Shown one piece after another: positions 1-7,190 of a DNA stretch of 10,157 nucleotides. Origin of the DNA: Nitrospirota bacterium (GTDB lineage: Bacteria; Nitrospirota; Thermodesulfovibrionia; UBA6902; BMS3Bbin08); assembly GCA_030637135.1 (NCBI GenBank), contig DAOVVO010000043.1:1-10157 (forward strand), given 5' to 3'. A program made the translations under genes and the position numbers. Within the stretch, counting starts at the first letter, position 1; each line of letters opens with the position of its first letter. Below the pieces are notes generated by a model that was not told where the DNA came from, searched no databases, and saw only the letters and a list, made by a program, of their open reading frames with translations.

Positions 1-2
1 AC

Positions 3-41
3 TTATTGTTTGTCATTGCAAAAGCACTAACGGAAGCTTGA
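3..41 (+). CDS. Possible 3' end of an upstream gene (partial, unidentified)
   Basis: One frame entering from the window edge reads LLFVIAKALTEA and stops at TGA 39-41. This is a believable hydrophobic-helical C-terminus, and it ends three bases before the gspC start codon, the spacing seen elsewhere in this operon. Another frame stops at 28-30 after a less protein-like, Cys-containing string. Twelve residues are too few to name a family, so this could equally be untranslated sequence. If real, gspC is co-transcribed with this gene and the operon promoter lies outside the window. Confidence 0.3.
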   Translation, partial: LLFVIAKALTEA

Positions 42-44
42 AAA

Positions 45-920
45 ATGGTCAAATCTCCTCTAAAAATGCTCCACATTATTAATGTTCTCATTATCGCACT
101 TATTTTTCTTTCCGTTCTCTTATTGAGCAGGGATATTGTAAGGATCAGTTACTCAAAAAAAATCTCCCAAAAAACAGAAATACCATATACAACAAAACCT
201 GAGCTGAGAAAAATAAAGGGAATCATGAGCTATGCTCCTATCCTCGAGCAAAACCCTTTTGGTAATCCCGGGAAACTAATACCAATAGCCACAAAGCATA
301 ACGCGCCAAAAGACGGTTCATTAGCAGAACTCATTCTCGTTGGTACCGTGGTTGGACCTGAAAAGCTGAGTTATGCAATTTTTGAAGATCAATCACGTTC
401 CAATTCTTTAAGACAGGAAATCTTTGCATACAGAGAAAATGTCTTTGGCTATGGAATTCTCACAAAGATAGAGAGTGAGTGGGTTGAAGTAACAGAAGGG
501 GCAAATACATCGAAGATACATATTATCGAGCCCCTTATACAAGTACTGGGAGAGGAACAAACTGCGTCCTCACATACCTCTTTTGTGAAAAAAATCAGCG
601 ATAAACAGTACCTGCTTGACCAGCGAAGCGTACAGCAAGCGCTTAACAACCCTGAGCAGATACTTACAGATGCAAGGCTTTTGCCGAATATTATAAATGG
701 AAGGCAAGAGGGATTTAGGATTTCAGAGGTAAAAAAGGGGGGGCTTTACCACAGCCTCGGACTCAGAAACAACGATATTTTATTAAGGGTAAACAATCTT
801 GAAATTTCTCAGCCTGAGGTAGCTATTCAGGCAATGACCGCGTTAAGGGGCATGAATACGGTTAATCTTGATATAATGAGAAATAACGCAAAAATTACCA
901 TGACTTATCAGATTAGATAA
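45..920 (+). CDS. gspC: Type II secretion system protein GspC (PDZ type)
   Basis: This is a bitopic inner-membrane protein that connects the inner-membrane platform to the secretin and helps select cargo. Residues 1-8 are short and basic, and 9-27 form one hydrophobic membrane segment. A linker leads to the HR (T2SSC) domain at about 60-165, entered through the family-typical NPFG at 70-73. The C-terminus (about 218-291) is a PDZ domain, with the characteristic run GFRISEVKKGGLYHSLGL followed by NNDILLRVNN. The 291-residue length is normal for the family. The start is supported by GGAAG at 32-36, eight bases upstream. An in-frame ATG at 66 would leave almost no cytoplasmic tail. The HR domain is expected to bind the N0 domain of GspD, the next gene. 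The PDZ ending separates it from coiled-coil GspC proteins such as XcpP. Confidence 0.93.
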   Translation: MVKSPLKMLHIINVLIIALIFLSVLLLSRDIVRISYSKKISQKTEIPYTTKPELRKIKGIMSYAPILEQNPFGNPGKLIPIATKHNAPKDGSLAELILVGTVVGPEKLSYAIFEDQSRSNSLRQEIFAYRENVFGYGILTKIESEWVEVTEGANTSKIHIIEPLIQVLGEEQTASSHTSFVKKISDKQYLLDQRSVQQALNNPEQILTDARLLPNIINGRQEGFRISEVKKGGLYHSLGLRNNDILLRVNNLEISQPEVAIQAMTALRGMNTVNLDIMRNNAKITMTYQIR

Positions 921-974
921 TGTACTGTTATTATTGACTGTTTAAGCTGTATCCCTACATAAGAAAATATACAC

Positions 975-2888
975 ATGAATAATATAAAAATTCTTCATAC
1001 GGTTTCTGTTTTTATAGTTGTTTTATCAATGTTATCACCCCTCTCCTTGACTGACGCCCAGAAAACTGATCAAAAAATTGCATTTAATTTTATTGATGTG
1101 GAAATCCCGACTGTCATTAAATTTATAAGTAAACTTACCGGTAAAAATTTTATTTTCGATGAAAAGATAAAGGGAAAGATTACTATTATCACTCCCACTA
1201 AATTGTCTATTGAAGAATCCTTTGCCTTATTCACTTCTGTCCTCGCCCTCAAAGGTTTCACCATAGTCCCGTTGGGAGCAAATACCTATAAAATCATACC
1301 CTCTTCCCTGGCTCGACAGACAGGAAAAATTTCTACAGTCAGAGAAATCCCGGTTAACGAGGCATATATAACGAAACTCCTGCCAATAGAATATATCGAA
1401 GCTGGTGAAGCACTGAAATTTCTACAACCGGTTGTCTCAAGGAATGGGTATATATCAGCCTTTGGCCCTGGTAATCTTCTCATCGTGGTAGATTCAGCGC
1501 TTAATATCGATAAGATTACATCTATACTGAAAGAGATTGACCGACCACCAACTCATAAGGAACCTCCTAACATAACAGTTTATCCCCTTGAAAATGCAGA
1601 TGCGACAGAGATTGCAAAAGTTTTAGAAAGTATGATCAAGAGCACGCAGTCAATAAAAAATATATCTCCTGATTCAAAGAAGCCATTTAACTGGATAAGC
1701 ATAACGCCTGATAAATCAACCAATTCTCTCATCGTAATGGCATCTCCTAAAGATTATCAGAACATTATTAACGTTGTAAAATCACTTGATAAGAGAAGAC
1801 GGCAGGTATTTGTAGAAGCAATGATTATAGAAGCGTCTATAGATAAACTGAAGGACCTCGGGACAAAGTGGAGGGCTACAGTAACACATTCAGGAGAACC
1901 TATTGTAATAGGGGGGCTCGGGACAATAAGTTCAAGTACACTACAGGATATCATTTCTGGCTTAACAGGATTTACTGCGGGAGGATTGGGAAACTATTTC
2001 AATGTTCCCATTACAAGCTTAAACTCAGACGGTACATTTACTACTTCAAACCTGACAGCACCGGGCTTTGCGGTACTCTTTAGCCTGAACTATTTCGAAG
2101 ATGTTATTAACGTTCTCTCAACACCACAGATACTTACCTCCGATAATGAAGAAGCGGAAATTGTAGTTGGAGAAAATGTCCCCTTTATATCACAAAGGGA
2201 GCGTGATATTACCACTACCAACACGGTTCTCAACTCAATAGAGAGACAGGATGTCGGGATAACCCTCAGGATTACCCCTCAGATAACAGAGGGCGACTAT
2301 GTAAAACTTGATCTGTACCAGGAAATTTCATCAGTAAAAGAAGAGCAATCAGAAGAGATACTCACCGAGATTGGTCCCACAACTACCAAACGGGCAACAA
2401 AAACTTCCATTGTTGTCAGAGACGCACAGACTGTGGTCATCGGCGGTCTCATGCAGGAAAGGGATGAGGAAGGCATTTCGAAGATCCCTCTTCTGGGTGA
2501 TATCCCGATTCTCGGGTGGCTTTTTAAGCACAAAAGCAAGACAACAAGAAAAACAAATCTCCTCGTATTTCTCACTCCGCATATCGTTAAGGATTCTTCT
2601 CAACTGTCAAAGATAACCTACGAAAAGCATAAGGATTTTGCCATGAAAGAAAAACAGTATATGGAGGGTGAACTGTTAGTAGCGTTTAAAAAGGATGTTT
2701 CAAATGAGAAGGCACTGGAGGTACTATCGCAAAAGGACGCAACGATTAAAGCATACTATGAATCTATAAATACGTATCTTATACAACTACGGCCTGAACA
2801 ATCAGTAGAAGATGCTATTAAGGAATTTTCGTCTATCCCTGAGGTTTTATATGCAGAACCAAACTATAAAGTTAAAATCCAAAAATGA
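975..2888 (+). CDS. gspD: Type II secretion secretin GspD with C-terminal S8-prodomain-like extension
   Basis: This is the outer-membrane channel subunit, which forms a multimeric gated pore. A Sec signal peptide spans residues 1-28, with likely cleavage after TDA. The N0 domain is at about 33-108 and an N1-type domain at about 128-190. A second N-type domain (about 198-273) runs straight into the secretin core. The core (about 276-540) shows the QVFVEAMIIEAS entry, INVLSTPQILTSDNEEAEIVVG, QDVGITLRITPQ, TVVIGGLMQ, PLLGDIPILGWLF and the TNLLVFLTPHIV end. Usual GspD proteins have N1, N2 and N3, so one repeat seems absent. Residues about 563-637 are not secretin: they resemble a subtilase N-terminal prodomain ending in AEPNY. 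A 54-base gap separates it from gspC and no clear Shine-Dalgarno is seen. The secretin call is near certain; the extension is judged from motif recognition alone. Confidence 0.96.
   Translation: MNNIKILHTVSVFIVVLSMLSPLSLTDAQKTDQKIAFNFIDVEIPTVIKFISKLTGKNFIFDEKIKGKITIITPTKLSIEESFALFTSVLALKGFTIVPLGANTYKIIPSSLARQTGKISTVREIPVNEAYITKLLPIEYIEAGEALKFLQPVVSRNGYISAFGPGNLLIVVDSALNIDKITSILKEIDRPPTHKEPPNITVYPLENADATEIAKVLESMIKSTQSIKNISPDSKKPFNWISITPDKSTNSLIVMASPKDYQNIINVVKSLDKRRRQVFVEAMIIEASIDKLKDLGTKWRATVTHSGEPIVIGGLGTISSSTLQDIISGLTGFTAGGLGNYFNVPITSLNSDGTFTTSNLTAPGFAVLFSLNYFEDVINVLSTPQILTSDNEEAEIVVGENVPFISQRERDITTTNTVLNSIERQDVGITLRITPQITEGDYVKLDLYQEISSVKEEQSEEILTEIGPTTTKRATKTSIVVRDAQTVVIGGLMQERDEEGISKIPLLGDIPILGWLFKHKSKTTRKTNLLVFLTPHIVKDSSQLSKITYEKHKDFAMKEKQYMEGELLVAFKKDVSNEKALEVLSQKDATIKAYYESINTYLIQLRPEQSVEDAIKEFSSIPEVLYAEPNYKVKIQK
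2661..2885 (+). other. GspD C-terminal domain: fervidolysin/subtilase N-prodomain-like region
   Basis: GspD residues 563-637 follow a charged linker (about 541-562) after the last secretin strand. The pattern is a beta strand (GELLVAFKKDV), a helix (EKALEVLSQ), a second strand pair around YYESINTYLIQL, a helix (VEDAIKEFSSI) and a final PEVLYAEPNYKVKI. The order 'GE-hydrophobic-V-F-K, helix, strand, P-E-V-YAEPNY' is characteristic of the ferredoxin-like prodomains of S8 proteases (fervidolysin N-prodomain and inhibitor-I9-like families), where they act as folding chaperone and inhibitor. No protease domain follows, because the gene stops directly after it. The assignment is from memory of family motifs, and the function in a secretin is unknown. 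Confidence 0.75.
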
Positions 2889-2894
2889 AGCACC

Positions 2895-4454
2895 TTGAGA
2901 GATAAAGGTTACATCACGGACTTTATGGAAACAATACATAACATAAAGGATGAAGACATAGAACATTCATTTTTAAAAGGACTCCCCCTCTCATTTGTAA
3001 AGGGCAATGTCTTCCTTCCATTACATAAAGAAGATGATAAACTTTTAGCCGCAGTTGCCGATAACCAGGGGATATTTGCCCTCCGGGATGTAGCACGGAC
3101 ATATAACCTCAAGCCGAAGCCGCTCTTCGCACCTAAAGAAATAATCCTGGATGCTATCAACCGTATCTACAGTCAGACGAGCACAGTGAATGAGGTAATG
3201 GGATCCATTGAAGACGAAGATTTCTCAATGATTGCTACGGAATTTGAATCGCCGAAAGACCTGCTTGAACTTACCGAAGAGGCACCGATTATTCGTCTTC
3301 TCAATGCACTTTTAATGGAAGCTGTGAAGGAAAGAGCAAGTGATATTCATGTTGAGCCTTACGAGCAGGGTATTGAAGTGCGATTCAGAGTTGATGGTAT
3401 TCTGAGAAAAATTTTAAATCCGCCGAGGATTATTCAGGAGGCACTCATTTCAAGAATAAAAATCATTTCGGGTCTCGATATAGCGGAAAAAAGACTTCCC
3501 CAGGACGGGAGGATAAGACTGCTGATAGGCGGCAAGGACATAGACATAAGGGTTTCAGTCATTCCCACTGCCTTTGGTGAGAGGGCTGTTCTCAGATTAC
3601 TCAACAGGCAGATGGGAATTTTAAGCCTTGAAATGATAGGGCTTGAAGGCACCCCCTTACGTATCCTCAAAAACAGTCTTTCCAAACAAAACGGGATTAT
3701 ACTTGTTACCGGACCCACAGGCTCAGGAAAAACCACCACACTCTATGCATCGCTACTGAAACTTAATACAGAAGAGATTAACATCATTACCGTAGAAGAC
3801 CCGGTAGAATATCAGTTAAAGGGGGTCGGGCAGGTTCATGTCAACCCTAAAATAGGACTTACCTTTGCATCTGGATTAAGAGCAATTTTAAGACAGGACC
3901 AGGACATCATCATGGTGGGAGAGATAAGAGATTTAGAGACAGCAGGAATCGGAGTACACGCTTCTCTTACGGGTCACCTTGTCCTGAGCACCCTTCACAC
4001 AAATGATGCTCCTGGAGCCATTACAAGACTTATTGACATGGGCATAGAACCATTTCTTATCGCCTCATCACTTGTATGTGTTCTTGCACAGAGATTAGTA
4101 AGGACAATCTGCCCGCAGTGCAAGAAATCCTATCCCCCTTCTCCTCAGGAATTAAAATTCCTTGAAGCCGGTCTCAATGGTGAAAAGCCTCCGGTTATGC
4201 TGTACCAGGGTACGGGTTGTAACAAATGCATGGGAAAAGGGTATATGGGCAGAACAGGAATCTTTGAACTGTTAGAAATAACCCCGGATATACGATCACT
4301 GATTATGGGGCGGAAGGATTCTCAGGCAATACAAACAGCTGCTCTGAGGGAAGGATTTAAAACACTTATTGATAACGGAATAAGAAAAGTTATCAGCGGG
4401 ATAACCACAATGGAAGAAGTTTTAAGAATCACACAAAAAGACAGCCAAGGTTGA
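2895..4454 (+). CDS. gspE: Type II secretion ATPase GspE
   Basis: This is the cytoplasmic hexameric ATPase that powers pseudopilus assembly, docked on GspL and GspF. An N-terminal GspE_N/MshEN-type domain spans about 20-100. The catalytic half shows Walker A GPTGSGKT at 273-280, the Asp box ITVEDPVEY at 298-306, Walker B IIMVGEIRD at 338-346, and the His box LTGHLVLSTLHTND at 358-371. A zinc tetracysteine is present as C406-x2-C409 and C442-x2-C445. The length of 519 residues is normal. The frame opens at TTG 2895, six bases after the gspD stop, with a weak GAAG at 2887-2890. ATG 2925 (residue 11) is a real alternative but lacks a clear Shine-Dalgarno. The gspC/gspF/gspL neighbours argue for GspE rather than the related pilus ATPase PilB. 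Confidence 0.96.
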   Translation: MRDKGYITDFMETIHNIKDEDIEHSFLKGLPLSFVKGNVFLPLHKEDDKLLAAVADNQGIFALRDVARTYNLKPKPLFAPKEIILDAINRIYSQTSTVNEVMGSIEDEDFSMIATEFESPKDLLELTEEAPIIRLLNALLMEAVKERASDIHVEPYEQGIEVRFRVDGILRKILNPPRIIQEALISRIKIISGLDIAEKRLPQDGRIRLLIGGKDIDIRVSVIPTAFGERAVLRLLNRQMGILSLEMIGLEGTPLRILKNSLSKQNGIILVTGPTGSGKTTTLYASLLKLNTEEINIITVEDPVEYQLKGVGQVHVNPKIGLTFASGLRAILRQDQDIIMVGEIRDLETAGIGVHASLTGHLVLSTLHTNDAPGAITRLIDMGIEPFLIASSLVCVLAQRLVRTICPQCKKSYPPSPQELKFLEAGLNGEKPPVMLYQGTGCNKCMGKGYMGRTGIFELLEITPDIRSLIMGRKDSQAIQTAALREGFKTLIDNGIRKVISGITTMEEVLRITQKDSQG

Positions 4455-4552
4455 TAGTTTATCATGACAAATATCAATTTAAGGTATTCGTTATGTGTGG
4501 CTCATCAGTAGTATCTGAAACCTAATAACGAGCAACGAAGAACATCAAAACT

Positions 4553-5731
4553 ATGCCAGTATTTAAATATCAAGGTTTTAAATATAACGGTTCAGAGATA
4601 AAAGGAGCAATAGAAGCAGATGGGCACAGAGACGCTGTCCACAAGATAAAAGCATCCGGAGTTTTCCCCAGCAAAATATCCGAAACAACATCTTTTCAAA
4701 AAAAGTTTTTTTCCTTACAGCATCCGCAGTCCCTTGTACCGGATATTACGAGAAATCTCTCAACACTGTTGTATTCTGGTGTCCCCCTTGTTGAGGCACT
4801 GGAAGCCATTGCTGCAGAACAAAAGGGCCAATGGAAAGGTATTCTGATAGATATAAAGGATCGACTGTTAGCAGGCTCAACCCTGGCAAAAGCGTTACAG
4901 GTGTATCCAGCGCTCTTCCCTGAATTTTATTCAAACATGATTTCAGCCGGGGAAACCAGTGGAAGATTACATGAGGTTCTTGTAACGCTCTCTGATTTTC
5001 TCGAATCACAGAGATCTATAAAAAATAAAGTGAGAACATCGCTCGTATACCCGATCTTCATGGTATTTATAAGTTTTTTCATTCTCTCCTTCCTCTTTAC
5101 ATTTGTCGTCCCAAAAATAACGAGGATATTCGAAGGGACTTCGGCAAGCCTGCCGTATATTACCATTGTCCTTATCTGGATAAGCAGCGCGTTTCACAAA
5201 TTCTGGTGGCTTTTGTTATTGATTTTTGCTGGAGGAGTGGCTCTTTATCACTGGATGCAAAGAAATAAACGGGAAATCATCGATTCGCTGCTGCTCAAAC
5301 TCCCGTTTGGAATATTACAGAGTCTTTATATGACACGGCTTTCCATGACCCTTTCGTTCCTGCTTTCCGGGGGGGTTCCTATTTTGCATGCACTACAGTT
5401 GGCTGCAAAGGCAACAGGGAATAGTATCTTAAAAAACAGGATTATATCTGCCCAGAATTTCGTTTCACAGGGAGCAAAAATATCAACGAGTCTCGAGGGA
5501 TTTCCGCCTCTGTTTTTACAAATGATATCAACAGGTGAGGACAGCGGTCAGCTTGCAGAAACATTAAAAAGAGCTGCTCACTTTTACGAGGCAGATTTCG
5601 ACAAAAAGCTATCGAGATCGCTAAGCCTTCTGGAGCCGACCTTGATACTGTTCATGGGGCTTGTTGTTGGGTTCATAGTGATCGCAGTACTTCTGCCAAT
5701 ATTCGAGCTTAACCAGTTAATTAAAATGTAA
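4553..5731 (+). CDS. gspF: Type II secretion inner-membrane platform protein GspF
   Basis: This polytopic inner-membrane protein is the core of the assembly platform and transmits GspE motion to the pseudopilus. A short N-terminal domain (MPVFKYQGFKYNG, about 1-45) is followed by two homologous T2SSF domains, about 63-188 and 264-385. Each carries the family motif: SAGETSGRL at 131-139 and STGEDSGQL at 326-334. Hydrophobic membrane segments are at about 165-187, 203-233 (two close stretches) and 362-384, and the end LEPTLILFMGLVVGFI...LPIFELNQ is typical. The length of 392 residues is normal. It follows gspE after a 98-base gap, the longest here, with no terminator-like hairpin. GAAG at 4537-4540 lies 12 bases from the start, so the ribosome-binding site is weak. 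Confidence 0.96.
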   Translation: MPVFKYQGFKYNGSEIKGAIEADGHRDAVHKIKASGVFPSKISETTSFQKKFFSLQHPQSLVPDITRNLSTLLYSGVPLVEALEAIAAEQKGQWKGILIDIKDRLLAGSTLAKALQVYPALFPEFYSNMISAGETSGRLHEVLVTLSDFLESQRSIKNKVRTSLVYPIFMVFISFFILSFLFTFVVPKITRIFEGTSASLPYITIVLIWISSAFHKFWWLLLLIFAGGVALYHWMQRNKREIIDSLLLKLPFGILQSLYMTRLSMTLSFLLSGGVPILHALQLAAKATGNSILKNRIISAQNFVSQGAKISTSLEGFPPLFLQMISTGEDSGQLAETLKRAAHFYEADFDKKLSRSLSLLEPTLILFMGLVVGFIVIAVLLPIFELNQLIKM

Positions 5732-5744
5732 ACAGACAGAGCAT

Positions 5745-5752
5745 AAAAGGGG
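5745..5752 (+). promoter_or_regulatory. Strong ribosome binding site of gspG
   Basis: AAAAGGGG lies eight bases before ATG 5761. It is among the best Shine-Dalgarno matches in the window, fitting the high expression expected of the major pseudopilin. It supports the ATG that gives GspG a 24-residue leader. No other in-frame ATG, GTG or TTG lies between it and the cleavage site. Confidence 0.7.
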
Positions 5753-5760
5753 TATAAATA

Positions 5761-6243
5761 ATGATTGCACAAAAAAACTATTCAAAATCTTTTCATTTTT
5801 CATGGTACATTTCCCATTCCCGGAAAGCGGGTTTCACTCTCATTGAGATTATGGTGGTCCTGTTTATCCTCGCAATTCTAGCTTCTATCGTTGCACCACG
5901 TCTTATCGGAAGAACAGATGATGCCCGCGTAGTTGAAGCGAAGGTACAGATTAAAAATTTTGATACAGCCCTTAAACTATTTAAAATGGACAATGCCTTC
6001 TATCCATCAACAGAGCAAGGGCTTGAAGCGCTGGTAAGGGAACCCACTTCAGGGAGAATTCCGAGAAATTACCATGAAGGGGGGTACTTAGAACAGAAGA
6101 AGATAAAAGTCGATCCATGGGGCAACCCATACATTTACATATCACCTGGTCTACAGGGTGATTACGACCTTATCTCTTATGGTGCAGATGGCGCCCCCGA
6201 CGGTGAAGGATATGATGCAGATATTACAAACTGGGATATGTAA
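5761..6243 (+). CDS. gspG: Major pseudopilin GspG
   Basis: This is the main subunit of the periplasmic pseudopilus fibre. A prepilin leader of 24 residues ends in SRKAG, followed by mature FTLIEIMVVLFILAILASIVAP. Cleavage by prepilin peptidase is expected between G24 and F25, with the conserved Glu at mature position 5 (E29). Diagnostic GspG features follow: YPSTEQGLEALV at 81-92, KVDPWGNPYIY at 116-126, and the calcium-binding loop SYGADGAPDGEGYDADI at 139-155, rich in Asp/Glu. The mature chain is 136 residues, as usual. The leader is longer than the 6-10 residues common in the family, but the strong ribosome-binding site at 5745-5752 supports it. The gene sits 29 bases after gspF and first of five pseudopilin genes. 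Confidence 0.97.
   Translation: MIAQKNYSKSFHFSWYISHSRKAGFTLIEIMVVLFILAILASIVAPRLIGRTDDARVVEAKVQIKNFDTALKLFKMDNAFYPSTEQGLEALVREPTSGRIPRNYHEGGYLEQKKIKVDPWGNPYIYISPGLQGDYDLISYGADGAPDGEGYDADITNWDM
6205..6210 (+). promoter_or_regulatory. Candidate ribosome binding site of gspH inside gspG
   Basis: GAAGGA lies four bases before ATG 6215 and within the 3' end of gspG. It also codes for GspG residues in the calcium-loop region, so the match may be coincidental. It is the best site I can find for an in-frame gspH start. Confidence 0.35.
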
Positions 6244-6757
6244 TGAAAGGTCAAATCGCACCAATGTTATACTGAGCAATGTACAAAAAGCTCTGTGTAA
6301 TTTTTCCAGGGGTGGCTTTACTCTCCTGGAATTAATCGTGGTTCTGTTTATTATTTCCCTCTCTTTATCTCTCGTTATGCCTTCATTCTGGAGAAGCGAA
6401 ACCGATATCATAAAGTCAGAGGCGAGGCATATAAGCCACACGTTACGATACGTCTATGATGAGGCGATAGGGAGAAAACAAACCTATCTGTTCAGTGTTA
6501 ACCTTGACAATGAAACATGGGGCTACAAAAGCGAAAGAGAGCAGAGAACCTTTACGCCACAAGAAGATTTAGAAATACAGGACATCATCGTCCCTTCACT
6601 GGGTGGCATTTCAACCGGAGAGGTTTCCGTGGAATTTGGACCAATGGGACCGGAAGAGCCGATAATAATACATCTTCAAAAAAGAAAATCTGTCTATACG
6701 ATTATGCTGAACCATTTAAATGGAAGAATTAAAATTCTCGAAGGCTACAAACTATAA
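6215..6757 (+). CDS. gspH: Minor pseudopilin GspH
   Basis: This is a minor pseudopilin thought to lie at or near the tip complex of the pseudopilus. The prepilin site is SRGG followed by FTLLELIVVLFIISLSLSLVMPSFW, with Glu at mature position 5. The rest (about 146 residues after cleavage) has the GspH layout: a long helix with SEARHISHTLRYVYDEAI, then a beta-rich part with VEFGPMGPEEPIIIHL near the end. Position after gspG agrees. The start is uncertain. The frame is open from ATG 6158 inside gspG, with further ATGs at 6179, 6188, 6212 and 6215. I chose 6215 for GAAGGA at 6205-6210, giving 180 residues and a 34-residue leader overlapping gspG by 29 bases. The natural-looking TAATG start at 6243 is out of frame. 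Confidence 0.88.
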   Translation: MQILQTGICNERSNRTNVILSNVQKALCNFSRGGFTLLELIVVLFIISLSLSLVMPSFWRSETDIIKSEARHISHTLRYVYDEAIGRKQTYLFSVNLDNETWGYKSEREQRTFTPQEDLEIQDIIVPSLGGISTGEVSVEFGPMGPEEPIIIHLQKRKSVYTIMLNHLNGRIKILEGYKL

Positions 6758-6760
6758 TTT

Positions 6761-6766
6761 AAAAGG
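6761..6766 (+). promoter_or_regulatory. Ribosome binding site favouring the gspI start at 6771
   Basis: AAAAGG lies four bases before ATG 6771 and just after the gspH stop. The longer in-frame start at 6720 has no purine-rich site before it, so 6771 is preferred. Confidence 0.5.
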
Positions 6767-6770
6767 CATA

Positions 6771-7190
6771 ATGAAAAAAGCACAATTAAAGAAATCTGTT
6801 AACTGTCAACCCGGAATCGAGTCGTACCGACTGTTAACTGTCAATTGTCTTAATGGATTCACACTTCTTGAAATCATGATTGCACTCGCCATTGTCGGGG
6901 CAGTTGTCATTACCGTACTCCAGACCGTCATGTATCATGCTGATGTAGCATATGAACATACCGTTACAACCAGAATGTACCTTTTAGCAAAAGAAAAAAT
7001 TACAGAAATGGAATTAAATCCAAACAATGCAAAAGACATCATTGCTGGAACGGATTTTACATACGAAAACCTCGTCAATTCAACAGACGATGAAGGTATT
7101 CTTGAAATAAAAACTGTTATTCGTGGATATGGGAAAGAAGTTTTTCTCAATGAACTTATCCTTAAAAAGGAGATGCACAATCAAAAATGA
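6771..7190 (+). CDS. gspI: Minor pseudopilin GspI
   Basis: This is a minor pseudopilin. In the family, GspI seeds the GspI-J-K tip complex that starts pseudopilus assembly. The cleavage site is NCLNG followed by FTLLEIMIALAIVGAVVITVLQTV, with Glu at mature position 5. The following TTRMYLLAKEKITEMEL matches the GspI pattern of a small-residue helix ending in Lys-x-x-Glu-Met. The mature part is about 110 residues, as expected. I place the start at ATG 6771, 13 bases after gspH, which gives 139 residues and a 29-residue leader. An in-frame ATG at 6720 would overlap gspH, lacks a ribosome-binding site and would make the leader 46 residues. The leader DNA contains a 14-base direct repeat. The stop overlaps the gspJ start as ATGA. 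Confidence 0.92.
   Translation: MKKAQLKKSVNCQPGIESYRLLTVNCLNGFTLLEIMIALAIVGAVVITVLQTVMYHADVAYEHTVTTRMYLLAKEKITEMELNPNNAKDIIAGTDFTYENLVNSTDDEGILEIKTVIRGYGKEVFLNELILKKEMHNQK
6796..6844 (+). repeat. Pair of 14-base direct repeats in the gspI leader
   Basis: CTGTTAACTGTCAA occurs at 6796-6809 and again, identically, at 6831-6844. The second copy continues as TTGTC, so it reads as near-tandem heptamers GTTAACT, GTCAATT. The copies are 35 bases apart and therefore lie in different reading frames, so the repeat is a DNA feature and not a repeated peptide. It codes for leader residues removed at the prepilin cut. Confidence 0.85.

Noticed and set aside
934..961. TTGACT followed 16 bases later by TACATA, a possible internal promoter before gspD
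   Set aside because: The -10 element matches only about half of the consensus, and such matches are common in AT-rich DNA. gspC and gspD are expected to be co-transcribed.
2661..2885. The GspD tail as a separate small gene (for example a free protease inhibitor from the ATG at 2661)
   Set aside because: It is in frame with gspD without a stop, and no ribosome-binding site precedes the internal ATGs at 2643 and 2661.
4452..4464. TGATA-GTT-TATCA inverted repeat just after gspE, considered as a terminator
   Set aside because: The stem is only five AT-rich pairs with no following T-run, and the operon continues with gspF.
4464..4511. Fifteen-codon open frame in the gspE-gspF gap
   Set aside because: It is very short, has no ribosome-binding site and shows no recognisable peptide pattern.
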